This document shows, piece after piece, positions 44,360-53,366 of a stretch of DNA of 64,000 bases. The position numbers were made by a program, and so were the translations under genes. Every line of letters starts with the position of its first letter. The stretch's first letter is position 1. This stretch comes from Saccharothrix syringae. GTDB taxonomy: Bacteria; Actinomycetota; Actinomycetes; Mycobacteriales; Pseudonocardiaceae. The stretch covers positions 6,262,001-6,326,000 of the forward strand of contig NZ_CP034550.1 in the NCBI RefSeq assembly GCF_009498035.1, in the 5' to 3' direction. The notes below the pieces were generated by a model. The model saw nothing but the letters and a program-made list of their open reading frames with translations. It was not told the DNA's origin and made no database searches.

Positions 44360-46410
44360 CGTTGGCCACCACTGACGATTTCGCTCTGCCTCGTCAACAA
44401 CCCGGCCAGAGCTTCCTCGTAGGACCGTCTCGACGATTGATCCAGTTCAGTCGATGCTATCGCTTCACGATAGAGTTCAATTGCTTCTGCCAACGCAGAC
44501 TTGTCATTGAGATGTTGAGCCCGCTCTTGCAGAAGAGCCGCAAGATTCGAAAGATACGTCGTCCGGAACGCGTCACCCGGCTCCGCCTCGGCAAGAGCAG
44601 TGCGCATCGCGATGATCGCCTCGTCCAGATCAGCCGGATTTGCTCGCGACGCATATCGAGCTTGTAGAGCAGTTGCCAGATTTGAGATGTATGCCGATCT
44701 TGCCGCTAGTTCGGCTGGCGTAAGAGCCAGGGCTTGCCGTAGGGATTCGATTGCTTCGTCTAGATCACTTTCATCACCAAGTGAAGCGTGTCGACGCACC
44801 AGAACCAGCGCTAGATTCGACAGTAGCTGAGGACGCTCGGGCGAGTCGGACGGTATCAGAGATACCGATTCTCTTAGGTAACTGACGGCAGCTGTTACAT
44901 CATCCACGTCGCCGGTGTGGTCGAAGCGGGCGCGCAGGGCGATCCCAAGGTTGGACAGGCGACCAGCCTGTTCCACCGAGCCCGACGGAGTCAGCTCCAC
45001 CGCTCGCCGCAGCGCGTCGATCGCCTCATCCAGATCCGCCGGAGAGCCGGTGTGGTCGAAGCGGGCGCGCAGGGCGATCCCGAGGTTGGACAGGCGACCA
45101 GCCTGTTCCACCGAGCCCGACGGAGTCAGCTCCACCGCTCGCCGCAGCGCGTCGATCGCCTCATCCAGATCCGCCGGAGAGCCGGTGTGGTCGAAGCGGG
45201 CGCGCAGGGCGATCCCGAGGTTGGACAGGCGACCAGCCTGTTCCACCGAGCCCGACGGAGTCAGCTCCACCGCTCGCCGCAGCGCGTCGATCGCCTGAAC
45301 AAGGTTCGGCCGTAGGCCAGTCTCTGAATACCTCCTGAGTTGGCGAGCACCGGTTTCGGCCAACTCTTCGAGATCGATTTCCTCGCCTTCCAGCAGATCT
45401 ACCCTCTGCAACGCGATAGGCGCACCAGTTAGGGTTGCTGAGGTCAGAAGCAGGTTTTCTTTAAATACAGACCCCCGAAAGGATGCGTCACCCATGAAAG
45501 CGACCCTCTCAAAGGAGGCATCCCGATTGAACACGGCTCCGTCAAAGTGGACCGCATTGGAAAATCGAACCCCCTCAAAGGAGGCATCCCAACTGAAGTT
45601 GACACCGAGAAACCTTGCCGCACCATCAAAGCGAGACCCGGAGAAGTCGACATTCTGAGCAAAGTTGGCTTCGTCGAACTCGGACAAGCTTTCAAACTTT
45701 GCGCCCCGAACAGTGACCGCACTAGCGAAGTTTGCGCGCGAGAACTTTGCATGCCCGGCGATCCGAAGGCCGTCAAAGTAAGCATCATTCACGAAGTTGC
45801 AGTTCTCAAAGGATGCCTCGCCTGTAACGTACATGCCGGCGAACCGAGCAAATCCTATGAATGACGCGTCCGTGAAGTTGGCACGCCTAAGCTCGCTGCC
45901 AGAAAGGTCGAAATCGACTAGGCGGGCGCCAGCAAGATCGAGGGTTATTTCCGGCCAGAACATGGCCGCTTGAACGTCGACATCCGCCCTCAAATGTGTC
46001 GACAGAACGCGTTGTGCAGCCAGCCGGACCGACAGTTCCTGCCCGTGGGCAGACATGTCGCCAGCAGGGAAATCCGAAGTGCCCGCTTCACCGTATGGCA
46101 TTCTCAGATATGCGCACAGGACATTTACGACTACCTGCCGCATTCCTGGAACATCCTGCGCCAGTCGCTCTAATGCGTACACCCCTGCCAGGCGAACTGC
46201 GGGCTTCTCGCTGCCAAGTTGCTCGACGGCAGTGGCATACAGTTCCGTAACGCGACGTTCTGTTGCGTCGATGCGATTTTCTTCAGCAATGCGTTCAGAA
46301 AAGCGTTGCCGTCGAACAAGCAATCGAAGACCGTAGATCGCAACGCCGACTCCGGTGGTCACGCCCAGCGCTAAGATGACCTCAACCCAAAGTCGAATCT
46401 GCTCAGTCAT
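44356..46410 (-). CDS. Membrane-anchored pentapeptide-repeat and TPR protein
   Basis: I choose ATG 46410, behind GAAGG; the longer frame upstream is not protein-like. Of 684 residues, 6-31 form a membrane helix (LWVEVILALGVTTGVGVAIY). Residues 57-90 carry LYATAVEQLGSEKPAVRLAG then VYALERLAQD, a conserved collar of membrane pentapeptide proteins. Residues about 155-335 are pentapeptide repeats of A(D/S)F-type (RANFTDASFIGF, EANFAQNVDFSGSRFDGA, NAVHFDGAVFNRDASF). Residues 368-665 are TPR units (AIDALRRAVELTPSGSVEQA), three of them identical. Repeat homogeneity and mobile context suggest a conflict or defence role, but no effector domain is present. Function unknown. Confidence 0.8.
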   Translation of the reverse strand: MTEQIRLWVEVILALGVTTGVGVAIYGLRLLVRRQRFSERIAEENRIDATERRVTELYATAVEQLGSEKPAVRLAGVYALERLAQDVPGMRQVVVNVLCAYLRMPYGEAGTSDFPAGDMSAHGQELSVRLAAQRVLSTHLRADVDVQAAMFWPEITLDLAGARLVDFDLSGSELRRANFTDASFIGFARFAGMYVTGEASFENCNFVNDAYFDGLRIAGHAKFSRANFASAVTVRGAKFESLSEFDEANFAQNVDFSGSRFDGAARFLGVNFSWDASFEGVRFSNAVHFDGAVFNRDASFERVAFMGDASFRGSVFKENLLLTSATLTGAPIALQRVDLLEGEEIDLEELAETGARQLRRYSETGLRPNLVQAIDALRRAVELTPSGSVEQAGRLSNLGIALRARFDHTGSPADLDEAIDALRRAVELTPSGSVEQAGRLSNLGIALRARFDHTGSPADLDEAIDALRRAVELTPSGSVEQAGRLSNLGIALRARFDHTGDVDDVTAAVSYLRESVSLIPSDSPERPQLLSNLALVLVRRHASLGDESDLDEAIESLRQALALTPAELAARSAYISNLATALQARYASRANPADLDEAIIAMRTALAEAEPGDAFRTTYLSNLAALLQERAQHLNDKSALAEAIELYREAIASTELDQSSRRSYEEALAGLLTRQSEIVSGGQR
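44921..45300 (-). repeat. Tandem 135-bp repeats within the TPR gene
   Basis: Units begin near 44921, 45056 and 45191; the second and third are identical over the compared length and the first differs at one base (CCCAAGG for CCCGAGG). Each unit encodes 45 residues. Near-identity at synonymous sites shows recent amplification or gene conversion. Confidence 0.93.
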
Positions 46411-46670
46411 TCGCACCTTCGCTTTCCTGACGCGTCCCTTGCAGCCGTCAAGGTTGGCGTAACCGCGTCTTGTGCGCCACAACCCCAGGTCCAGCGTGTC
46501 ATGAGCGTCAAACCCAACGGCGCGCGTGCTGCGCAACGTGAGCAGCGCACCCCAGGCATCGATGACCGCAGTAGAGCCTGCCACGCCGATGGTCTCCCTG
46601 CTGCGATTGATGTAGCCTCCTCCACATCATTGATGCACCGCCCGCATCATCTACTGCCGGAGGTGGCGGC

Positions 46671-47906
46671 GTGGAGAAGCAACCTCACAGCCGAAGCATG
46701 CAGTCGGAGCAGGGCGTACCGGGTGCCGCGACCCTGTACGTGGTGCCCGGAGTGACGATGCTGCGCCCCACCGAAGCGGTGTTCGAGAAGATGATCGAGG
46801 GGTTCGTCGAGCATCAGCAGGCCCGTGCGCTCAAGCCCAACACGATCGCCGGTCGGGTGCGCACGGTGCGCCAGCTGCACGCCTTCGCCGACGCGTTCCC
46901 GTGGGAGTGGAATGCCTCAATCTTCGACCGATGGTCGGCCACCGTGGCCGCCGCGGTGGCGCACTCGACGCTGGGACAGAAGCAGTTGCAGCTGCGAGCG
47001 TTCCTGTCATACGTGACCAACACCGCCTACGAGTGGCCGACGGTGTGCCGGGAGCTGTTCGGCACGTTCCCAACGATGGCGTTGGGCGAGCTCAACACCG
47101 TGCGCCATTCGCAGGGCTACGTCGGCCAGCCCAGCCGCAACCGGCCGCTGACCCGCCCCGAGGTCCGGGCCTTCTTCGGGCAGATGGATCCCGAGATCGG
47201 CCGTCTGCGGGCCGCCGGGCACAAGGGCGCACTGACCGCCGCCCGCGACCTGGCGCTGTTCACCACGATGTACGCCTGGGGTCTGCGGCGGCGTGAGACC
47301 GCCTGGCTGGAGATCCACGACTGGCGGCGGCAGGCCAAGCTGTCGGAGTTTGGCGACTTCGCCGGGCTGGCCGTCCGGTGGGGCAAGGCCCTGCCCGGCC
47401 AACCGCCGCGTCGGCGGATGGTGATCTCGGTGTGGCCCTGGGCGGTGACCACCGTGCGCTACTACGTCGAGAACATCAGGCCTCTGTTCTACGTCGACCG
47501 CCAGGATGACGGCGTGATGTTCCCGACCGAGCGCGACGGAGAGATCTCGATCCGCTCGGTCAACGACCGCTTCGCCCACTGGCGCGCCCTGGCGAGTCTG
47601 CCCGACCACCTGTGCCCGCACTGCTTGCGCCACACCTACGTCACCAGGCTGATCGAGGCCGGTTACGACGCGTCGTTCGTCACCGAGCAGGTCGGCCACT
47701 CCCATGCGGCCACGACCGCGATCTACACCGCCCTGTCCAGCGACTACAAGAACACCAAGGTGCGCGAGTTCCTCGACGCCGCGGAGGAGGAAGCGTTGCG
47801 GACCGCGTTCGCGCGAGCCGAGATCGAGGCCGACATAGACGACGAGTTCGACGCCACCGACACCCAGCCCGCCACCACGGCGAAGGAACGGAGGACCACA
47901 CGATGA
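46671..47906 (+). CDS. Tyrosine recombinase (site-specific integrase)
   Basis: 411 residues from GTG 46671, preceded by GGAGGTGGC. The core-binding domain (FVEHQQARALKPNTIAGRVR) is followed by the catalytic domain: FTTMYAWGLRRRETAWLEIH with the first Arg, CPHCLRHTYVTRLIEAG with His-x-x-Arg, VTEQVGHSHAATTAIYTALS with His and Tyr. The tail is acidic. Its stop overlaps the ATG of the XRE gene (ATGA). It is first of a three-gene recombination module and likely moves the element at 43891-50610. Confidence 0.92.
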   Translation: MEKQPHSRSMQSEQGVPGAATLYVVPGVTMLRPTEAVFEKMIEGFVEHQQARALKPNTIAGRVRTVRQLHAFADAFPWEWNASIFDRWSATVAAAVAHSTLGQKQLQLRAFLSYVTNTAYEWPTVCRELFGTFPTMALGELNTVRHSQGYVGQPSRNRPLTRPEVRAFFGQMDPEIGRLRAAGHKGALTAARDLALFTTMYAWGLRRRETAWLEIHDWRRQAKLSEFGDFAGLAVRWGKALPGQPPRRRMVISVWPWAVTTVRYYVENIRPLFYVDRQDDGVMFPTERDGEISIRSVNDRFAHWRALASLPDHLCPHCLRHTYVTRLIEAGYDASFVTEQVGHSHAATTAIYTALSSDYKNTKVREFLDAAEEEALRTAFARAEIEADIDDEFDATDTQPATTAKERRTTR

Positions 47907-48289
47907 AGGCCGCGTCCGGCGGACAGCAGGAACACAGTGGACAGTCTGACTTCCACGCCCGGCAACCGCGGTGCGCCTGGCGGCTGCGTGAACTGATGGC
48001 GGTGCGCCGCAACTGGTACAACACCACCAAACTGGTGCCCGAACTGCGCCGCTACGGCTTCGACTTCGATCGCAGCACGGTCTACCGCCTGGTCTCCGCC
48101 GAGCAACCCCCGAAGATCCCGCTGGAGCTGGTGGTGGCCTTGTGCAGGATCCTCGACTGCCGGTTCGAGGATCTGGTCGTCGAACTCGACCCCGAACACG
48201 GCACCGACCGGTCGACCAAGCACGGTCCGGCACCGGCCATGCCCGACGGCCCGGTGCTGTCCGCGGACTTCTTCGACGCCGAGAGCTGA
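47903..48289 (+). CDS. XRE-type helix-turn-helix protein of the recombinase module
   Basis: 128 residues from ATG 47903, overlapping the integrase. The domain reads WRLRELMAVRRNWYNTTKLV, RRYGFDFDRSTVYRLVSAEQ, PLELVVALCRILDCRFEDLV, a Cro/C1 fold similar in style to the short XRE protein at 1614. It may act as an excisionase-like or regulatory partner of the two recombinases. The next gene starts 16 bases after its stop. Confidence 0.85.
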   Translation: MKAASGGQQEHSGQSDFHARQPRCAWRLRELMAVRRNWYNTTKLVPELRRYGFDFDRSTVYRLVSAEQPPKIPLELVVALCRILDCRFEDLVVELDPEHGTDRSTKHGPAPAMPDGPVLSADFFDAES

Positions 48290-48304
48290 CCGGCGGAGAC
48301 CGCG

Positions 48305-50551
48305 GTGGCGTCGGCAGGGCACGGGACGTGCGACGGCTGCGGCCGGGTACGCGCGTTGAGCCTGAACACCAGGACCCGCAGGCTGTGCAAGGCGTGCTAC
48401 GACGCCACGCGCCCGAAGGAGACCTGCCACCGGTGCGGGCAGTGGTGCGCGCCCTACAAGCGCACCCCGGCCGGTCCGCTGTGCGCCCGCTGCCACCGCG
48501 CCACCCGACCTACCGAACCCTGCACCGACTGCGGCAAGACCAGAACGGTCACCGCCCGACCCCACGGGCACCCGGTGTGCGGCTCGTGCTGGCGACGCCG
48601 CACCGCCGAACGCTGCACCGGCTGCGGGCGAATCCGCCCCGTCCGTACCCGCACACCGGACGGCCCTACCTGCGCCACCTGCTTCACCCGGGCCCAACCG
48701 CCCGGAACCTGCTCCGGATGCGGACGCCATGGCCCGATCAAGCTGAAGAAACGCAGCCTGTGCAACACCTGCGCGATCAAAGAACGTCCGCCCGAACCGT
48801 GCCGGGACTGCGGCCACACCCGGCCGGTCGCCACCCGTGACGAGCGCGGACCGCAATGCCACTCCTGCTGGCGCACACAGCACCGCGCCCACTGCACTCG
48901 ATGCGGCCAGGCCCGGCCGGTCCTCGGCAAGCTCGACGGCCAGCCGTACTGCCCGTACTGCTGGGAGATCGTCAAGCCCTCGACCAACCTGTGCGTCGAC
49001 TGCGGGCGGCGCCCCGCCCTGCTGGCCTCACGCGACGACGGCCGCCGACGCTGCCGGCCCTGCCACTGCAACCGGAAGATCCCGTGCGCCCGCTGCGGCA
49101 CCCCGGCCAAGGCCGAACGCACCTGGCCGGAAGGACCGGTCTGTCTGACCTGCGTGGACACGGTCCGCTTCACCCACGTCACCTGCACCACGTGCCGGCA
49201 GCACCGGCCGGTGTTCCGCCGGGACCACCACGGCAACCCGACCTGTCCCGAGTGCGCCGGCGTCCGGTTCACCTACACGTGCACCGCCTGCGGCGGCATG
49301 GGCCGCATCCACAGCCGCGGCCTCTGCCCGTCCTGCCGTGCCCGCGAGCGCCTCGACGAGCTGTTCGCCACCGGAACCACGAGCCAGGCGGCCGAGCTTG
49401 CCCTGCTGCGCGAGCACCTGGCCGGCTATCCGAGCCCGTACAGCCTCATCGCCTACCTCAACGGCGCCGGTGGCCAGCTCCTCCACCGTCTGATCAGCGG
49501 TGACCTCGCCTGCACCCACGACGCCCTCGACCGGCTCCACCAGACCGGCTCCGTCGCGCACCTGCGTGACCTGCTCAGCGCGGCCGGGGTCCTGCCTTCT
49601 CGCGACGAGCACCTGGTCCGCGTCCAACACCGCACCCAGGCGCTGCTCGACGAGGTCGACGAGCGTGCCAACAGGCTCCTGCTCGCCCGCTACCTGCGGT
49701 GGGTCCTGCTGCCCGCCGCACACCAACAGGCCGAGCGCGACGGCCGGCTCGCGCCGCAGCGGGCCGGGTACCTGCTCGAACAGCTCCGCACCGCGCAGGC
49801 GTTCACCAACCACCTCCGCGGCGTCGGCAGCGCGCTCGCGCACTGCACCCAGCCCCAGATCGACGCCTGGCTCGCGGCCCAACGATGGCGTACCAGCTAC
49901 CTGCGACAGTTCCTCACCTGGGCTGCCCTGCAGGAGGAAGCACCCCGGCACGTCGCCGTCACCGCGCTCACCACCGGTGAAGACCGGTCGATCATGAACG
50001 ACGCCGACCGGCTTCTGCTGGCCCACCGGCTCGAACACGACGACACCATCGCTCTGGTCGACCGCGTCGCCGGATGCCTCGTGCTCCAGTACGGCCAACA
50101 GGTCAGCAGAATCGCCCGGCTCACCATCGACGACGTCCGAGAGCACCCGGCGGAGCCGGGCGTCCTTGGGCTCGTGCTCGGCAGCGACCCACTCTGGCTC
50201 CGGCCGAAGCTGTCCCACCTGCTCGCTCGCCTGATCACGGACCGCCGCTCCGACCGCGTCCTGATCCGGAGCGTCCCCAACCCGTATCTGTTCCCCGGCG
50301 CGCACCCCGGCCGGCCACTCGGCTCGGACACGCTGGCACGACGCCTAAAGACATTGGGAATCAACAAGGTCCGCCACGCGCGCAATGGAGCCCTCCTTGC
50401 GTTGGTCGGAAGTGTCCACTGGAAACTGCTGGCCGACCTACTCGGGATCTCGGACTCGGCAGCGCAACGCTGGCACGTCGCCGCAGGAGGTGATCGAGCC
50501 AGCTACGTCGCATCACGACTGAAGCAGGACGCGACAACGGGCCCGGAGTAG
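48305..50551 (+). CDS. Zinc-ribbon-rich recombinase-like protein
   Basis: 748 residues from GTG 48305. The first 360 residues are about ten tandem CxxC...CxxC modules (CDGCGRVRALS, CHRCGQWCAPYK, CTDCGKTRTVTA, CTGCGRIRPVRT, CSGCGRHGPIKL, CRDCGHTRPVAT, CTRCGQARPVLG, and so on). The C-terminal half resembles the core and catalytic helices of tyrosine recombinases (RQFLTWAALQEEAPRHVAVT, LVLQYGQQVSRIARLTIDDV, ARNGALLALVGSVHWKLLAD). However, a complete R-H-x-x-R-Y set is not obvious, so it may be catalytically silent. It probably recognises the element ends together with the integrase. It ends 59 bp before the element boundary. Confidence 0.75.
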   Translation: MASAGHGTCDGCGRVRALSLNTRTRRLCKACYDATRPKETCHRCGQWCAPYKRTPAGPLCARCHRATRPTEPCTDCGKTRTVTARPHGHPVCGSCWRRRTAERCTGCGRIRPVRTRTPDGPTCATCFTRAQPPGTCSGCGRHGPIKLKKRSLCNTCAIKERPPEPCRDCGHTRPVATRDERGPQCHSCWRTQHRAHCTRCGQARPVLGKLDGQPYCPYCWEIVKPSTNLCVDCGRRPALLASRDDGRRRCRPCHCNRKIPCARCGTPAKAERTWPEGPVCLTCVDTVRFTHVTCTTCRQHRPVFRRDHHGNPTCPECAGVRFTYTCTACGGMGRIHSRGLCPSCRARERLDELFATGTTSQAAELALLREHLAGYPSPYSLIAYLNGAGGQLLHRLISGDLACTHDALDRLHQTGSVAHLRDLLSAAGVLPSRDEHLVRVQHRTQALLDEVDERANRLLLARYLRWVLLPAAHQQAERDGRLAPQRAGYLLEQLRTAQAFTNHLRGVGSALAHCTQPQIDAWLAAQRWRTSYLRQFLTWAALQEEAPRHVAVTALTTGEDRSIMNDADRLLLAHRLEHDDTIALVDRVAGCLVLQYGQQVSRIARLTIDDVREHPAEPGVLGLVLGSDPLWLRPKLSHLLARLITDRRSDRVLIRSVPNPYLFPGAHPGRPLGSDTLARRLKTLGINKVRHARNGALLALVGSVHWKLLADLLGISDSAAQRWHVAAGGDRASYVASRLKQDATTGPE

Positions 50552-50610
50552 TTCCGGTTCAGCCGAATGGGGATCCGTCCGGGATCAATACTGCCCGGTA
50601 CCAGGAAAGC

Positions 50611-50688
50611 TGGTTCTGTGCCAGAGTGTTCCGGCGCGCGGCCGAGCACGGCGTCCGTGGCGTGGTGACCTTCGGTGACCCGGTCGAA
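50611..50688 (+). pseudogene. Mom-like DNA-modification protein, part 2 of 3
   Basis: Twenty-six codons between the two insertions read WFCARVFRRAAEHGVRG then VVTFGDPVE, the expected continuation of NGDS in part 1. The following codons (CWRSGPNG) are found at 53766 after the second element. The last four bases, CGAA (50685-50688), are repeated at 53762-53765. Confidence 0.78.
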
Positions 50689-50705
50689 CTGTGACTACCG
50701 GCCTT

Positions 50706-50734
50706 AGTTGTCACTTACAGGCGGTAGTTGTCAC
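50706..50734. repeat. Left-end subterminal AGTTGTCAC repeats
   Basis: Two direct copies of AGTTGTCAC at 50706-50714 and 50726-50734, 20 bp apart, next to the TGTGACTAC terminus. The spacing fits binding of neighbouring transposase subunits on one DNA face. The 418 bases from 50735 to the STAND start hold only a remnant frame (50850-51020) and otherwise no supported gene. Confidence 0.7.
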
Positions 50735-50849
50735 CAAGATCCGCGTTTCCGCCCTGGCGGCGCTGTTTCGCATGCGGCGCCACCTCTCCAACGCCGGCCT
50801 CCATGGTGCATGACCGTCGTCATACGGCTGGCGCCCGGCCCGTTCACCA

Positions 50850-51020
50850 CCGCCGCCTGCGGCGGGGGCGACCTGCCGCGACGAGGTTTTCTATGTCGGT
50901 ATCACCGCTGCTGGTGAATTCGCAGGCTCCGACCAGGCCGTTGTGCGCGAGTTGGCCGTTGTCGCGGAGCCGCTCGACGGCCTGGATGTCCTTGGTGCCG
51001 GTGGAGCCGAGACCGGGCAT
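50850..51020 (-). pseudogene. Possible remnant of a TOPRIM/OLD-type nuclease
   Basis: A 57-codon minus-strand frame from ATG 51020 reads TGTKDIQAVERLRDNGQLAH, then GACEFTSSGDTDIENLV. This resembles the late part of TOPRIM domains in OLD-family ATP-dependent nucleases (a KDI-xx-LRDNG helix and D-x-DIE-xL). The family is a tentative guess from a short stretch. It may mark earlier cargo of the element. Confidence 0.3.
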
Positions 51021-51152
51021 TGGTCAGGCTTCACGTGCTCTGGAACGTCGGTGTTCGGCCGCGTGGCCGCATTCTTGCGGTGTGCTGGCGAGCTGTGGGC
51101 CTGATGGTGTGCGTGGCGCTGATCCAGCTGGTGGAACCGGGGTGAGGTGGGC

Positions 51153-53366
51153 GTGGCGGACGCGGTAGCCGGTGGTGACGCCGTCGGTGGCGAGGTATCC
51201 GCCGGGACCGGTCAGCACGCGGTCGTGGCAGGTTCGGGGATGGTGGTGCAGGCCGGTCGTGACGCGATGGTCACGGTCCAGCAGCCGGTGCGGCCGATGG
51301 TGCCGCGGCAGTTGCCCGCCGCGCCGGGGCTGTTCACGGGGCGGAGCGCGGAGTTGGCCCGGCTGGACCGCGTGCTGACCGCCCCCACACCGCCCGCCGC
51401 CCCGGCGGGTGAGGGGCAGGGCGCGACGGTGCTGGTTTCGGCGATCGGCGGCGCCGGGGGCATCGGCAAGACCTGGCTGGCGTTGGCCTGGGCGCACCGC
51501 CAGCTGGAGCGGTTCCCCGACGGGCAACTGTTCGTCGACCTGCACGGCTTCAGTCCCACCGGCGAGCCGGTGGCCCCGGCGGTGGCGGTACGCGGGTTCC
51601 TCGACGCCCTGGGCGTCGAGGCGAACCGCATCCCCACCGACCTCGACGCCCAGGCCGCGCTCTACCGCAGCCTGGTCGCGGGTAAGCGGATGCTGGTCGT
51701 GCTGGACAACGCCGCCACCAGCGAACAGGTCGCCCCCCTGCTGCCCGGCTCGCCGAGCTGTACGGTGCTGGTCACCGGACGACACCGGCTCGCCTCGCTG
51801 ATCGACCGGCACGGCGCCCGACACCTACCCCTCGACGTCCTGTCCCCGGAGGAGGCCCGCGGCCTGCTGGCCGCCCGCCTGGGCACCGACCGCGTCGCTG
51901 CCGAACCCGAGGCGGTGGACGAGCTGATCGGCCTGTGCGGGGGCTACCCACTGGCGTTGTCGATCACCGCGCGCACCGCCGAGCCCCACCCCGACCCGCC
52001 GCTGGCCGAGGCCGCCGCCGAACTGCGCGACCTCGGGCTGGAGGCGCTCGACCACGACACCGACCCTGCCGCCAGCCTGCCCACGGTGCTGTCCTGGTCC
52101 CTGCGCCACCTCACCGACGCCCAGCGCACCGTGTTCGCGTTGCTGGGCATCGCCCCCGGCCCGGACACCACCCCACCTGCCACCGCCGCCCTCACCGGCC
52201 TGCCCGACCGCACCGCCCGCAGGACGCTGAGCGGGCTGGAGGACGCCTCGCTGCTGGAGCGGCGTCCGGGTGGCCGGTATGCGATGCACGACCTGGTCCG
52301 CCGCTACGCCGCGGATACCGCCCACACCACCCTGCCCGAGCACGTGTGGGAAGCGGCCCTGGTGCGGGTGGTGGACTTCCACCTGCACACCGCCCACGCC
52401 GCCGACCGCCTCCTTGCCCCCCACAGCGCGCTCCTGTCGCCCGAGCCGCCCGCGCCCGGCGTCCACCCGCACCCGCTGCCCGACGCCACGGCTGCGCTTG
52501 CCTGGCTGCAGGCCGAGCACGCCACCCTGCTGGCCACCCAACGCACCGCCGCCACCCTCGGCCACCACCACACCGTCTGGCACCTCGCCTGGAACCTGCA
52601 CACCTTCCACCAGCGGCGAGGACACCGGCGCGACGCGGTCACCACGTGGCGGACCGCGCTGGACGCCGCCGACCACCTGCCCGACCCCGCCACCCGCAGC
52701 TGCGCCCACCGACGCCTCGGCCATGCCTGCTCCCGGCAGGGCTTGCACGAGCAGGCCACCGCCCACCTGGAGCAGGCCCTCGACCTGGCCGTGCGCCACC
52801 ACGACCCCACCGAACAGGCTCGCACCCACCGGATACTCGCGGTCGCCTGGGAACGACGGGGAGACGACCGGCAGGCCCTGGAGCACGCCCACCACGCCCT
52901 CGACCTCATTCGCGCCCTCGACCAGCCGGTGTGGGAAGCCGAGTCGCTCAACCAGGTGGGCTGGTACGCCGCGCGCCTGGGCCAGTTCGACACCGCCCGC
53001 CAGCACTGCCAGGCCGCCCTCACCCTGCACCGACACCACCACAACCCCGACGGCGAGGCGGCCACCCTGGCCAGCCTGGGCTACATCGCCCACCACACCG
53101 GCAACCACCACCAGGCCCTCGACCACTACCACCACGCCCTCACCTTGTACCGCGACCTCGGCCACGCCTACCTGGTCGCGGACGGCCTCGACGGCGTGGG
53201 CCATCCCCACGCCGCCCTCGGCCGGCACGAGCAGGCCCGCACGGTGTGGCGGGAGGCGCTGGAGCTGTACCGGGAACAAGGCCGTGACATCGACGCCGAG
53301 CGCGTCCAACGGCAACTCGACGACCTCGGCAACACCCCAGACGCTGATCCGGGCGACACCCGCTGA
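51153..53366 (+). CDS. STAND ATPase: NB-ARC domain with C-terminal TPR repeats
   Basis: GTG 51153 is favoured, with GAGGTGG upstream; GTG 51147 is an alternative. About 737 residues. A low-complexity start (GTGQHAVVAGSGMVVQAGRD) typical of actinobacterial NB-ARC proteins leads to FTGRSAELARLDRVL and the P-loop SAIGGAGGIGKTWLALAWAH. KRMLVVLDNAATSEQVAPLL (Walker B) and GLCGGYPLALSI (GxP) follow, then a winged-helix with YAMHDLVRRYAADTA. The last 300 residues are TPRs (HEQATAHLEQALDLAVRHHD, LGQFDTARQHCQAALTLHRH). No SARP DNA-binding domain or toxic effector is fused. NB-ARC/TPR proteins may regulate or sense infection; here it travels as transposon cargo. Confidence 0.85.
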   Translation: MADAVAGGDAVGGEVSAGTGQHAVVAGSGMVVQAGRDAMVTVQQPVRPMVPRQLPAAPGLFTGRSAELARLDRVLTAPTPPAAPAGEGQGATVLVSAIGGAGGIGKTWLALAWAHRQLERFPDGQLFVDLHGFSPTGEPVAPAVAVRGFLDALGVEANRIPTDLDAQAALYRSLVAGKRMLVVLDNAATSEQVAPLLPGSPSCTVLVTGRHRLASLIDRHGARHLPLDVLSPEEARGLLAARLGTDRVAAEPEAVDELIGLCGGYPLALSITARTAEPHPDPPLAEAAAELRDLGLEALDHDTDPAASLPTVLSWSLRHLTDAQRTVFALLGIAPGPDTTPPATAALTGLPDRTARRTLSGLEDASLLERRPGGRYAMHDLVRRYAADTAHTTLPEHVWEAALVRVVDFHLHTAHAADRLLAPHSALLSPEPPAPGVHPHPLPDATAALAWLQAEHATLLATQRTAATLGHHHTVWHLAWNLHTFHQRRGHRRDAVTTWRTALDAADHLPDPATRSCAHRRLGHACSRQGLHEQATAHLEQALDLAVRHHDPTEQARTHRILAVAWERRGDDRQALEHAHHALDLIRALDQPVWEAESLNQVGWYAARLGQFDTARQHCQAALTLHRHHHNPDGEAATLASLGYIAHHTGNHHQALDHYHHALTLYRDLGHAYLVADGLDGVGHPHAALGRHEQARTVWREALELYREQGRDIDAERVQRQLDDLGNTPDADPGDTR

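Larger units (their letters stand above)
43891..50610. mobile_element. Recombinase-type mobile element carrying a pentapeptide/TPR operon
   Basis: About 6.7 kb separate codons GGG GAT TCC (ending 43890) and TGG TTC TGT (from 50611) of the Mom-like gene, which define its ends. It contains three plus-strand genes at the right (tyrosine recombinase, XRE protein, zinc-ribbon recombinase-like protein), overlapping or tightly spaced. Two overlapping minus-strand cargo genes lie at the left. I see no inverted terminal repeats and no clear target duplication, as expected for site-specific recombinase transposition. Boundaries may be off by a few bases. Confidence 0.75.

Noticed and set aside
44921..45300. 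Tandem repeats as a CRISPR array
   Set aside because: The 135-bp units are contiguous, without spacers, and encode TPR repeats in frame.
51153..53366. AfsR/SARP-type pathway regulator
   Set aside because: The NB-ARC and TPR parts fit, but there is no N-terminal SARP DNA-binding domain.
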